Positions 1-10,900 of a stretch of DNA of 64,000 bases are shown one piece after another (positions within the stretch are counted from its first letter, which is position 1; every line of letters begins with the position of its first letter). Source of the DNA: Astropecten irregularis. Lineage: Eukaryota > Echinodermata > Asteroidea > Paxillosida > Astropectinidae. A program made the translations under genes and the position numbers. The notes under the pieces were generated by a model. The model searched no databases, was not told the DNA's origin, and worked only from the letters and a program-made list of their open reading frames with translations. The stretch spans positions 15,004,001 to 15,068,000 of the forward strand of contig OZ020248.1 of assembly GCA_963971285.1 (NCBI GenBank). The letters are read 5' to 3'.

Positions 1-720
1 ACACCATTGAGTATTCAGTTTTGATATAATCCTCTCTTTTTATTAATAACACCAAAGTAATCGCATTTCAAAGTTGTTTTGTTTCTACAGTTGTGTCTAT
101 TTTGAAAGACATTGGATTAATTTTTGCATTAAATTATTATTCTATATTTTATATGCAACATTTTGTAAGCTTAATGCCTTCCTCCTTGATATTTCATGCG
201 TTTGGGTTTTTTTTGTTTTACAACTGGAAATGTCATGTACTTTGGAGTATTTTTATGACAAATATTACACACATTATTCACACACTGTGTACAGCTATGC
301 CATTATCAGATTAGCACTAGATTTGTGCAAAAAAATTTGTGCGTTTTTGGTTTTTGGCCAATAATTCTGAAGGGTGGTTACAAAGCAGAACGTTAATTGT
401 GAAATTTGGTTGCCCCAAAAGAAAAAATGAACTAGATAGTTGATTAATGTTGAGTGAAGTTGCGCCCTATTCTTATCTGGTATGATGTGTCCGGGTTTCT
501 ATGCAGAAGGTATTTTATAGGAAGGTGTGTGCAGAGATGAGTTATTACCCTATCTATATCCTTCTAGATCCACATCGAGCTTAACATTCAGCATGAGACT
601 TATTTTAGGAACCTAAACGGGTTTCTTCTTGAACAATATTGTTTCATATACAATTTTATATCTGCAGATATGTGTGTGGTTGCATAATGGCGAATGGGGA
701 AAAAAAGATCATTGACATTT
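1..720. other. AT-rich non-coding DNA, nothing recognised
   Basis: No convincing coding frame. Open frames at 74-364 have low-complexity, Phe/Tyr/Ile-rich translations typical of AT-rich chance ORFs. Confidence 0.5.
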
Positions 721-860
721 TGGGGGATACCACCAATGTAGGGCTGGATAGCTCAGGTTTGTAGAGCACTGGTTCGATATTCTGGGGTTTGCAGGTTCGA
801 ATCCCACTCCAGTCAGTTTGTTTTCCTGTGTGCACCTTTCATTGAATTGTAAGTTCTGAC
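690..860 (+). mobile_element. tRNA-derived SINE (family S2), degenerate copy
   Basis: tRNA-like head with an A-box-like TAGCTCAGGTTTG near 749 and a perfect B box GGTTCGAATCC at 794-804. It is preceded by the family's conserved ACCACCAATGTAGGGCTGG. The tail runs into CCTTTCATTGAATTG. Other S2 pieces are at 10036, 11900, 26939, 51470 and 63460. Confidence 0.65.
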
Positions 861-1506
861 TAAGAACAATTAAGTGGAGGTATCGTAGAATTTTGCAGGA
901 TTTTAATATAGAGGATACAAGAATTGTGTCAGCTGTAGAAAACAACCGATTTATCCGAAAATGATTGCTGTTTTCAAAAGGAGGAGGAAAAAACAGGGTA
1001 ACATGCTGTAATACCTAATGCACCGTGACCTGCAACTAAGCATGGAGTTTCCCATTCCAACAGTAAAAACCTTCGTCATCTTGCCAAAATATAGTTTGGA
1101 AATACTTCACAGTTGTATCTGATACAATTGCATCATGAAAAATATAAATCAGTTAATAGAGCAAATAAACATATTTTCTGGAATATTTCTAACTATCTCC
1201 AATTATGTGAATGCATTTCAAAGTAGCAGAAATAACTTAATTGCACTAATTATTCCAATTTGTCAGATGATTTTGTGTGGTGTGAAATTTCAAAAAGCCT
1301 ATACACTGTACTAATAATTGAAGGAGGGGAAATCATTTGGTGTTTTTTCCCAAAAGTGTATGGGAAATTATTATGTGTGCTTCCTCCCTAGGGGAAAGAC
1401 CGAAGTGAATGTGAGGGATTTTAGAACACCAGTAGTTGCTTGGTAATAAAATGAAATTCTACGAACAGGTTAAATATTCGTTGTGGAAATTGTAATTTAG
1501 TTTATT
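861..1506. other. Non-coding DNA, nothing recognised
   Basis: AT-rich sequence without a supported gene, long inverted repeat or SINE boxes. Confidence 0.4.
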
Positions 1507-1889
1507 TTAAAGGTAAGTACAGGATTGGTATAACATATACACAGACAGAATTTGTTTTACATATTTATGTGTATAACTTTCAGGGTATGAAAATGGTGCT
1601 GGTAGAAACATACCGTTAAAATGTTTCTTCCTGAAATTCAATATGTATCCATAAATTATTCAAACAACGACCGAAATCAGTTTTGAACTTGGGGTAATTT
1701 CAAAACCATTTTTTATAATTTATTTTAGAAGAAAAAATGAGTTGGGTTTTTACTATTTTTTTCTCGTGATTCATAGTGTCCGAAATTGAGTTCAATTTTT
1801 CACAGGTGCGTTATTTTATGTACATGTTGGATTAGACAAAGCGTGAGTGCTGTTCTGTGACATTTACCAATCATGTATTATACCTTTAA
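1507..1889 (+). mobile_element. K2 MITE (TTAAAGG ends)
   Basis: 383 bp between TTAA tetranucleotides. The inner end sequences AGGTA.A.TACA.GATTGGTA are inverted at the two termini. The interior has the GGTAGAAACATACCGTTAAA block shared with K1, and a region with CTCGTGATTC and a GAGTTCAATTTTTCACAGG block. No coding capacity. It shares its right TTAA with the adjacent K1 copy. Confidence 0.7.
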
Positions 1890-2248
1890 AGGTAGTATCA
1901 TACTTTGCCAAGAAACCAAAACAGCAATGTTCACAGATTTACGAATAACTTACAGGGGTATGAAGATGGTGGTGGTAGAAACATACCGTTCAAATAGTTC
2001 CTCCTGAAATTGTGTATTTATCCAGGAATTAGGAAAGCAACGACCAAAAATCTTTTTGATCTTTTGAAAGATCAAAAATAAAAGAGAAAAGACTTAAGAA
2101 TTACTGGCCGTTTTCACTGTTTTCTCAAAAAGTCGGCACCGTATGGGACTGAAATGTTCACAGATGACCGTTACTGTATCTGTCTTGATATTTTTGCCCA
2201 TGAATCTGTATTTCTTTGATAAAAACCAAAGTATGATATTACCTTTAA
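1886..2248 (+). mobile_element. K1 MITE, full-length
   Basis: 363 bp from TTAA to TTAA with inverted ends AAAGGTAGTATCATACTTTG and CAAAGTATGATATTACCTTT. It contains the central palindrome-like GATCTTTTGAAAGATC. TTAA flanks plus AAGG ends fit Kolobok/T2-type MITEs. It is one of about 16 copies in the window. Confidence 0.8.
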
Positions 2249-2792
2249 TGGACTGCCATTGTTGACTGTGAATTTCCATAAGTGGGAAGGAAGATTCTTA
2301 ATTGGCCATTAGCGCCAGCTCTTTCTTACGCAACCTTTACCTGGTAAAATCTGTTCATTGTTTGTGAAAAATAGCCATTGAAGTTGCTGGCTATTGAATC
2401 CGTACACGTATCCATTACTGTGTCCATTACATCGCCTTTGCTGGAATAGAACTCGTGTCTTTGAACAAGAAATCTTCTGCTAGGCGCGTTAACAAACTCA
2501 AAAGCATGATGGCTTTTAGAAAGGGCCTAATTTGCAAAAAGGATGGATCCAGGCGTGAGTTTTGCATGCACAATTACAGATCATGTAGCAATTTGTGACG
2601 GATAATCCTGAAAGCATTTTTCTGTTCAATGGCACATTGATAATATTATAATACATGTTTACCGTATGGGAAAACCTTTCGTCTAACAATATTAACGGCG
2701 AGGTTTTTTTTTCTTGAATTCCCACAGATAGATTGATGAATTGCGGGACATGAATTTCAGATTTAAATTTGATTTTTTTTTTTTTTTAGATT
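2249..2792. other. Non-coding DNA between repeats
   Basis: No supported gene, no boxed SINE and no long inverted repeat seen. Confidence 0.4.
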
Positions 2793-3098
2793 TTAAAGGT
2801 AGTATCATACTTTGGTAAGAGAAACACAACAGAAATGTTCACAGATTTACGTATAACTTTCAGGGTATGAAGATGGTGGTGGTAGAAACGTACCGTTACA
2901 ATTTGTCCGCCTGAAATGGTGTATTTATCCAGAAATTAGTAAAACAACGAAAGAAAATCTGTTTGATCTTTTAAAAGATCAAAAATAAAAGAGAAAAAAA
3001 CTTAAGAAATACTGTGGCCGTTTTCACGATTTTCTCAAAAAGTGGGCACCGTATGAGACTGAAATTTTCACAGATGACTGTTACTGTATCTGTCTTTA
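2793..3098 (+). mobile_element. K1 MITE, right end lost
   Basis: The left end TTAAAGGTAGTATCATACTT is intact and the body continues to TGTATCTGTC. There it meets an oppositely oriented K1 copy, forming a large inverted repeat. Confidence 0.75.
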
Positions 3099-3436
3099 AA
3101 GGTAATATCATACTTCGGTTTTTGTCAAAGAAGTACAGATTCATGGGCAAAAATATCAAGGAAGATACAGTCACAGTAATCTGTGATAATTTCAGTCCCA
3201 TACGGTGCCCACCGTTTTTGAGAAAATCGTGAAAAACGGCCACAGTATTTCTTAAGATTTTTGTCTTATTTTTGATCTTTTAAAAGATCAAAAAGATTTT
3301 CGGTCGTTGTTTTACTTATTTCTAGATAAATATACCATTTCAGGCTGAACATTTTTAACGGTAGGTTTCTACCAGCACCATCTTCATACCCTGAAAGTTA
3401 TAATTATGTGAACATTGCTGTTTTGGTTTCTTTTTT
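3096..3436 (-). mobile_element. K1 MITE, inverted, outer end lost
   Basis: It starts TTTAAAGGTAATATCATACT and runs through the reverse complement of the K1 body to TGTTTTGGTTTC. The terminal inverted repeat is missing at 3436. It pairs with 2793-3098 as hairpin arms. Confidence 0.75.
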
Positions 3437-3895
3437 TGTGTACACCTTGGTCATGATGTACACAAGTATAGAACTTTTTAAATTTCAGCTTTTTCCTTTG
3501 TGTTTTCAGAGGTTTTTGTGTGATGTGTGACCACTCACATCCGTGATGAAAAAATAAATACACACAAATAGATTGATAAATAAATAAATAAATTAATTAA
3601 TTAATGCCTTATCCAGCGATTTTACAGCATTCGTCAATGTCACCTTTTGTTCCTCCGATCTGGGCACGGCAATTTTGACTTAGCAAAAGGCTTTTAGAAT
3701 TTAAACAAAAGAGCAGTTTTTACTATACATTTATCAAAATAAGCATGACAATATGAAGATTGTCAGTGATTACTAGTACACTATAATATTGCATGTCCGT
3801 ATTTTGTGCTATTATTCTTTGCGATATACAAATCGTGCTGCAAATTTTGTTTTACGACATTCAGTGCATCGGGGGTGACAAAAAGTTCATTGTCC
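3437..3895. other. Non-coding DNA downstream of the GPCR, with (AAAT/AATT)n tract
   Basis: An AAATA/AATTA simple repeat lies near 3568-3605. This should contain the receptor 3' UTR; no clear polyadenylation signal was picked. Confidence 0.4.
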
Positions 3896-5032
3896 TTATC
3901 CAATGTCAATTTCCTGAACGTACATGTCATCGTCGTGGAACTGCCCAGCAGGGCTTGGTGTCACTCTGCTGTCATTGTCCGTGTCGCTGTGACCGTTGAC
4001 ATGATGATTTTGGGCCGGTTCGTCCACGGGCGCGGCTGTCACGTCGATGACGGCCACCGCGTGCTCCTCGTTGAAGGGATGCACCTCCCGCCGTCCGCCT
4101 GCACAGCAACACCGGCAGCGCAAAGCATCAAAGGCCACCGATCGCCACTGGTCCATGGACACGCCGTACAGGAACAGGTTGGAGCCGGCCGCGCAGTAGT
4201 AAGCCAGGGAAGCAGCCAGGGAAAACGGATCCGTCAGGTCGCCCGGGATGTGAGGGATATGGCTCTGGTCTCCACCCGTGACGACCATGATGTAGACTTG
4301 GCGGGCCCAGAAGACGAAGTAGGCCACGAAGTTGAAGACGAGAACGCATGCGACGGCTCGGCATCGCTGGACGGTGTCGTGTCTCGCCAGGAATGCCTCT
4401 TTGCTCTTGCGAACCTCCTTCCAGGTGATGTAGACGAAGCTGGCGTAGATGATGTAGTGTCCGACGAGCTCGACGGCGAGGAGCGCGCCGAAGTAAATGG
4501 TGTGGTACTTGTCGCCGGGAGGCCATCCGTAGCCACAGATGAGGCGGTCGTATGCCGGGTCGTCACTGGGGCGGCCTGGCGACAGCGACACCGTCCAGCC
4601 TACCGCTAGGACAGGGATCACCATCAGGAGGGAGCACACCCAGGCAGCCGCGACATGGCCCCTAGCCTTGGACACGGTGCGCTCCTGCCCGTCCCCGGGG
4701 TTCCTGACGGCCGTCAGCCGGTCGTACACCGCACCGAAGAGGATGTTGGCGCTAGCGACCATGCAGAGTGTCTCCAGGCTAACGACAACCTTACACGGCC
4801 AGTTGCCCAGGCTCCAACCTCGCTCATTCACAACCTCCAGAAGATGGACAGGGAACGTCAGCAAAGATATCAAATCCGACACTGCCTTGTGGACGAAATA
4901 GACATTGGTGGATGTTCGCATGGTAGGTCGCCGAATGTAGGCCAGAATCAGGGCAGTGTTGGCCAATAGACCAGTGGTGCATAGAACAGCTACGACGACC
5001 ACAACACTCACTTCAACAGATTGAGTTATCAT
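3896..5032 (-). CDS. Intronless class A (rhodopsin-like) GPCR, orphan
   Basis: The ORF encodes a 378-aa seven-transmembrane receptor, presumably in the plasma membrane and G-protein coupled. The first ATG after an in-frame TAG is at 5032; upstream codons contain no ATG. Seen: TM1 about residues 8-32 with Asn25, TM2 with Asp53 (AVSDLIS), a WSLGNWPC segment giving Cys80, YDRL at 103-106 in place of DRY, extracellular loop 2 Cys166, TM5 about 177-202, TM6 about 225-250 and NLFLY at 285-289 in place of NPxxY. A Cys cluster at 306-310 could be palmitoylated. The TM6 CWxP proline is absent (FVFWARQ). The N-terminus is very short and lacks an N-glycosylation sequon, so a spliced upstream exon is possible; CCACTGCAG at about 5100 would serve as acceptor. 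The ligand is unknown. The region is GC-richer than its surroundings, as expected for coding DNA. Receptor class is well supported; subfamily is not. Confidence 0.88.
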   Translation of the reverse strand: MITQSVEVSVVVVVAVLCTTGLLANTALILAYIRRPTMRTSTNVYFVHKAVSDLISLLTFPVHLLEVVNERGWSLGNWPCKVVVSLETLCMVASANILFGAVYDRLTAVRNPGDGQERTVSKARGHVAAAWVCSLLMVIPVLAVGWTVSLSPGRPSDDPAYDRLICGYGWPPGDKYHTIYFGALLAVELVGHYIIYASFVYITWKEVRKSKEAFLARHDTVQRCRAVACVLVFNFVAYFVFWARQVYIMVVTGGDQSHIPHIPGDLTDPFSLAASLAYYCAAGSNLFLYGVSMDQWRSVAFDALRCRCCCAGGRREVHPFNEEHAVAVIDVTAAPVDEPAQNHHVNGHSDTDNDSRVTPSPAGQFHDDDMYVQEIDIG

Positions 5033-5197
5033 ATCGATCGATTTCGATGTCAGAGCTGAAGATGTTCTTAATGTCACTCTTGTCCTGGTCCCCAAGAGCT
5101 GCAGTGGCCACAAGCGGATCAATTCAGCTTTAAAAACACTGCGAAATCTCTTCGTACGACCAACTTGAACTCTTCGTGTCTAGGCTAGGACTAGAAA

Positions 5198-5404
5198 TCA
5201 GAAGACCTTATTGAAGTGAATTTCCTTGTAATGTCTGAGGCTGGCGATAAAGTGATATTCCTCGACGGTTGCATCATTCAGTTCGCCGTCTACAAAATAA
5301 TTACCAAGCATAATACCCAGGCGCATGAGATCTAGTACCAGACAGAGCACATCGTCCGCGACGCAAGCACGGCCAGGAGAAAGCAAGCTGTATGCAGGAT
5401 CTAA
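5198..5404 (-). CDS. Unrecognised open frame upstream of the GPCR (possible exon)
   Basis: An open frame of about 60-69 codons ends in TGA at 5198 on the same strand as the receptor and 166 bp upstream of its ATG. It has no initiating ATG at its 5' end; internal Met codons are present. The peptide (..DDVLCLVLDLMRLGIMLGNYF..VEEYHFIASLRHYKE..) has protein-like composition and the stretch is GC-richer than flanking DNA. I do not recognise it. It could be a terminal exon of another gene, a 5' untranslated exon of the receptor, or chance. Confidence 0.2.
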   Translation of the reverse strand, partial: LDPAYSLLSPGRACVADDVLCLVLDLMRLGIMLGNYFVDGELNDATVEEYHFIASLRHYKEIHFNKVF

Positions 5405-5500
5405 GAATACTCACTTTCATGGCGCCACTGACCAATAAGAACATAGGCGTAATTATAGAATCTTAATCTAATTATAAGATGCTTGGTAAGAATGCAAATT

Positions 5501-5870
5501 TTAAAGGTAATATCATACTTTGGTTTTTATCAAAGAAATACAGATTCATGGGCACAATTATCAAGACAGATATTTAATAACAGTCATCTGTGAACATTTC
5601 CGTCCCATACGGTGCCACTTTTTGAGAAAACAGTGAAAAACAGCCACAGTATTTCTGAAGTCTTTTCTCTTTAATTTTTTATCTTTTCAAAGATCGAAAA
5701 GGTTTTCGTTCGTTGTTCTACTAATTTCTGGATAAATACGGCATTTCAGGCGGAAACATTTTAACGGTATGTTTCTATCACCACAATCTTCATACCCTGT
5801 AAGTTATAGGCTGGTAAATATGTAAACATTTCTGTTTTGGTTTCTTACCAAAGTATGATACTACCTTTAA
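5501..5870 (-). mobile_element. K1 MITE, full-length
   Basis: 370 bp, TTAA to TTAA, both ends intact (TTAAAGGTAATATCATACTT and the inverse of GTAGTATCATACTTTGGT). The body is in minus orientation relative to the copy at 1886. Confidence 0.8.
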
Positions 5871-6460
5871 CCGCAGTCTCCCTGTCCCATGTTCTTGTTC
5901 ATGTTTCATAATTCTTTCTCCTCGAGGGTTCCGGCAGCGCAGCAGGGAGAATCCTGCGTTATATCCATTTGTTATATCCTTTGTTTCACTGAGTTTGGAG
6001 TCCGTTTTATTTCGAGAACCTGATCCAGTTCACTAATTGACGAGAATACAATATTTACCGTAAAATTGGACAGAAAAAATACTTCGGGGAGTTGTGATAA
6101 AAATAGAATGTGGGAAGCTGTTGTGACTGCCAGAAAAATGGCACAATATTTTATCATACATAATTATGACATGGTCCCATTATATTCCTAGTATATAGTA
6201 TGCGGGCGAATCTCGGCCCGGGTCATCTTTTTTAGATTCTACGACCCACAAATTGTGGATAAAACTTGCTTATTTGCAAGAAAAGAGCAGTTGACGACCG
6301 TCGACATTAAAATTAATTAATTTTTAGTTATAAACTTGTAATAAACTGCTGTAGATTAAAACTGTTCATCAGCCAAAATAATGACCTGAAATAATGATGT
6401 TTGGAGTTAAAGGAGGACCTGGCGTTTCGCCATGATCCTAGCATGATCTTTCTCGAAGGC

Positions 6461-6824
6461 TTAAAGGTAATATCATACTTTGGTTTTTGTCAAAGAAATG
6501 CAGATTTAGGGCAAACATTTTAAAAAGATACCTCAAAAATCATCCGAGAGATGCCTAGTCCCATACGGTGCCGACTTCTTGAGAAAACAGTGAAAAACAC
6601 CCACGGAATTTCTTTAATTTTGTCACAGTTATTTTTTTTCTTTTAAAGATAAAACATAGTTTCACCTTTTTTTCTTTGTACTACGTTCTTAATACATACA
6701 CAATTTCAGGTGGAAATTAAATTTAACGGTGTGTTTTTACCAGCACCATTTTTATACCTTGTAAGTTATACGTCTGTGAACATTTATATTTCGGTTTCCT
6801 ACCCAAGTATGATACTACCTTTAA
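6461..6824 (-). mobile_element. K1 MITE, full-length, diverged
   Basis: 364 bp from TTAAAGGTAATATCATACTT to GATACTACCTTTAA. The interior is more diverged than at 5501, with the central palindrome degraded. Confidence 0.75.
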
Positions 6825-7068
6825 TGACAAGAGGACTAGAACATGGAACATTGGAATAAAGGGGGACAGGGTAACATGGGAAACACAGAAAACAAGAGTT
6901 GGGACAAAGACGGTGTGGAACGGTAGGCGAGAACCAAAGAAATGTTAAGCGGAAATTCGAAAAAAGGTTTGCCCGGTTTTTCTTTATAACATAGCTTATG
7001 ATATAATAATATTAGCATTCTCTGTTTTATTTCCCACAATGGATGGTGGAAATTACCAGGCTTGGCGT

Positions 7069-7410
7069 TTCAAAGGTAGTATCATACATACTTTGGTAAG
7101 AAACCAAAACAGAATTTTTTTTTTTCACATAGAAACTACATAGGCCTTCCGTTAACATTTTTCCGCCTGAAACGCTGTATTTGTCCAGAAATTAGTAAAA
7201 CAACAGCCGAAAATCTTTTTGATCTTTTAAAAGATCAAAAATAAAAGAGAAAAGACTTCAGAAATACTGTGGCGGTTTCCACTGTTTTTTCAAAAAGTGG
7301 GCACCGTATGGGACTGAAATTTTCACAGATGACTTTTATTGTATCTTCGATATTTTTGCCCATGAATCTGCATTTCTGTGACAAAAACCAAAGTATGATA
7401 CTACCTTTAA
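7069..7410 (+). mobile_element. K1 MITE, near full-length
   Basis: The left end reads TTCAAAGGTAGTATCATA, with TTAA mutated to TTCA. The right end ACTACCTTTAA is intact. The body carries GATCTTTTAAAAGATC. It is the third K1 copy within 2 kb upstream of CFAP52. Confidence 0.75.
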
Positions 7411-7781
7411 AGTCGCTGGAAGGTTTAATACCGACACGGCGCGCGAGGCGTGGCTCTGCATTAAATTTTAGGCTAAAATTTCATCATAATTTTTATGGAC
7501 TATTTTAAAAGAGCTCCTCCTAGTCCTTTAATTGATATTTTTCTCTTTATAAGAGAGATCAATAATTATGAAGTCCTTAATCAAAGTGAGAGTGGTCCCA
7601 ACATGCAAAATAATAACACATTTTGGGTGATAACTTAAGAATCATCTCCAACTTTATCTCCTCACTGTAGTAGACTCCCTTTGAAGTTTGTTTACACTAA
7701 ATCTTTTCTCCACTGGCCTCGTAGCATAGCGCCACCAATATTGATCAAAAGTTCATCCGAAAACTCCCATGATGCAACGGA

Positions 7782-7795
7782 TATTCCATAGCAAC
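7782..7795 (+). promoter_or_regulatory. Candidate RFX X-box upstream of CFAP52
   Basis: TATTCCATAGCAAC has a perfect right half-site (ATAGCAAC) for RFX factors and a weaker left half, two mismatches from GTTTCC. It lies about 133 bp before the CFAP52 ATG, a typical distance for X-boxes of ciliary genes. An inverted half-site-like GCAACGG lies just upstream at 7774-7780. RFX control of motile-cilia genes is established in animals; this particular site is inferred. Confidence 0.45.
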
Positions 7796-7927
7796 TGCAT
7801 AGCTAATCGTTCATCGTGTGTGCAGAGTCGAACTTTAATTTTCACGAATTGACATATTTTGAAGGCTAAATAGTTGACTAAATTACAAATATTTTGTGGA
7901 TTAGCACTTTCAAGGGAAGGTACAATC

Positions 7928-7988
7928 ATGACGGACAATGGCGCAAGTCTGGAAATGCTGGAATTAATATCCACGACTGGATTTAATG
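7928..7988 (+). CDS. CFAP52: CFAP52 coding exon 1
   Basis: This exon encodes residues 1-20, MTDNGASLEMLELISTTGFN, plus the first base of a Gly codon, then donor GGTAAGA. It is too short to stand out as an ORF. It was located because its end (GFN|G) joins in phase to exon 2 and matches the GFNG start of the family's first propeller. Confidence 0.88.
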
Positions 7989-10900
7989 GTAAGATTTTGT
8001 TTTGAGTGCACCTACTGTTTACTGCAACACTCAGCCAACAGTGCACTGTGTGGTGCAAGTGCCAAGTCGGGTAAGCATGTCAGCTCAGGGGGCCTGGGAT
8101 CGGACTGCTTGCTGGACAAGCCTTGAGGTCAACTCGGCCCGAGTCAACTGGGTGGTGACGGGCCAAAGTACAATTTGTTGCTTTTTCTTTTTCAATGAAT
8201 AAACTTCATGATGAACAGTTCCTTCGGATATCGGTTTGAAATTGAATAGGCTAACGTTAAATCACAGCAAAAAAGGAAAGAATTCCACTGATGACCATAA
8301 TTTGTACACAACTCTATGGAACCAACAGAGGGCGTTTTTAGCAAGATGGCTGCCGCTATATTGGAAGTGTACAAATTGTAGGTAAAAAACCCTGTAAAAC
8401 TCACTTTTCAGATATGCTACCCAAGTTTTCCACACCTGAGATTAAAGTTCATCATAATTTGGGGGATTGTAGCTTTACGGGTCCTAAAACTATAAAGGAA
8501 AGGAAACTTCTTTTTGAAAAGTAACTTACCTACATATACTTTGTTGGTCTTCTCCTCTATATTACCAAGGTTAATTTTTTTGAAAGAGGGCAGGGCTTTG
8601 ATTTTTGAGGGAAATTATGGGGTAAAAACGGTAACCAAGATTGTAACATTTCACCGCTGCACGGACGGCCGCACACGAGAATAGTCTGGTTTCCACTCTG
8701 ACATTTTGAGGACTCTTGATATGTTGGGTCTGGGCACTAGACTAACCAGACCAGACAAAATGGCCTCACGCGATCAGACGGCCTGTTTTAAAGTTTACAA
8801 GAAGCGCGTAAGAAAATTGAATTTTAACCCTGAAATGTTTAACAAATTTCTTCAATCTAGGCTTTTAAGGACCCAGGAACATTTGCTGAAAGTCAAAAGT
8901 ATCATTTTTGAGGAGTAGAAGTTAGTTCAGAGCCAAAAAAATCAATGTGTTTTGGGATCCCGTCAACCCACAATCGCCATAATTTGTATCCAATAAGTTA
9001 ACTCTTGAAGGATATAATCCTTTTTCCGTCATGGTCATCAGTGGAATTCTTTCCGCAAACAATTCCACAAATTGCCAAAAAATAGCGCTCCGCACTTGCG
9101 CTAAAAATAGCAGGCAAAATAATGCACAGTGAAAAATTCCCCATATGTACTGTAAAAAGGATGTTTCTGTGCAATAAAGGTAGGCCTAGGCCTAATAAAA
9201 TAAAATTCAAATTAGGGCCTAATAAAAAAATTAAATAAATGATTGGCCAACGTGCAATTGGCAGTGCTCTTGACGTCACGGAAACCATGTGTTGGCCCAA
9301 CTCGTTATGCACGCATGCAGGGCCGTTGCAGGCACGTACGGAGCACGCATTACGCGATGTGCCTATACAAATGCACCCGGTGCGGTGTACGACTACACAA
9401 CGCTATGTTCGACAGACCTCGCCATGATCTTTCAAATGGTAGGCCTACCATTAGGCTACTGCATTTAGCCTAGCAAAAACATACAAATTTGTACATTCCT
9501 TCGAGTTCAACCTTTTGACCATTTTTTGTTGTGTCACCCAAGGTTCGGGAACTCGCGGACTCCGTGGTTGTATTTGGACTTTGGTCAGCTGAGCTATATT
9601 TTTTTTGCCATTTTACTGCGAAACTGCGCCACCGTCTGAGTGTGATTGTTAGGTGGTTGAATATCGTAGCAACTTAAGTGTGTGAACTGTTGGTTGAGAG
9701 CGCCACATGAATATGCATTGAATTGCATGGTCGCCGGAAATGTCGTACGGCTGACCGTTGGTCGTTGCGTAGTTGTACACTGTGTGTGATGCATACTCCG
9801 TACATGCCTCCAACGGCCCTCGTAATGAGTTGGGCCAGCACATGGTTTCCGTGACGTCACGAGCACTGCCTTGCATGTTGACCAATCAGCGCGGCGCTTG
9901 TCTCACAATATCATCTTTTCAACAACAAAAAATTATGGGTTCCCCCCACAAAATTCCAAGCCCTCCCCCCCCCCCCCAGTTCCCCCACCCCTACTGAAAA
10001 AATCCTAGCTATGCCGCTGGTGGTTATTTGATGATTATATTAATTAAAAAGCTGTATCCTCTTTGAGTGATCTCCCATGTACCGTTCCCAGGTTGTGTGT
10101 ATCATTGAAACGATCCCTGGGGTGTGGCGGTGTGTGCGTGGTTTCATGGCTTCTGACTGCCAAACGAACAAAGATAGTTGACTATTGGGGTCACCACCAA
10201 CGTAGGGCTGGATGGCTCAGTTGGTAGAGCGCCTAGAGAAAAGACTTAAGAATAGTGTGGCTGTTTTTCACTGTTTTCTCAAAAGGTGGGCACCATATGG
10301 GACTGAAATTTTTACACTATGACTGTATCAGACGTACTGTATCTGTATTGATATTTTTGCCCATGAATCTGTATTCTAAAGATTACCGGTAAGCGAGAAC
10401 TGAAGCGTGTTTGAAATGTATTCTTGATTTTTTGAAAGAGGGCCTGCGTGAGATTACATGTGTAACTGGACTCGTGCAGAATCTCTCGAGAGATTTTGTT
10501 GTATATAAATCATTGTTTATATGCACCACTGCCGTACGTGCACGTGCAGTACAGTATCTTTATGCGCTGTGACAAACATTTTTGCGCCATAGGTATCGCC
10601 CCGGAAGAATAAAACACTGAAAGGGTGTAATTTTTTGGGTTGGCAGGCAAAGTGTTTGCTGGGTTGAAAGTCCATCCTGACAAGGAGCACATCATCTACC
10701 CGCTGGGCAACACGGTCATCATTGAGCATGTCACTAAGCATACCCAGAGCTTCCTGCAAGGTCATACTGATGATGTCTCCTGCATCGCTGTCTCCAAGGA
10801 CGGCAAGTACATAGCATCGGGTCAGTTAACGTACATGGGATTCAAGGTGAGTCCGTTACCAGATTTCATGTGATGGGTTGGGAGTTCGATTGCTGTTTGG

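Noticed and set aside
2971-3243. Overlapping plus and minus frames with the same peptide start
   Set aside because: Produced by the K1-K1 inverted repeat, not by genes.
3806-4609. 267-codon plus-strand frame
   Set aside because: Antisense of the GPCR; low-complexity Val/Asp/Gly-rich translation caused by the receptor's codon use.
9239-9885. Mirrored ORFs with similar peptides
   Set aside because: They arise from the long terminal inverted repeats of one element.
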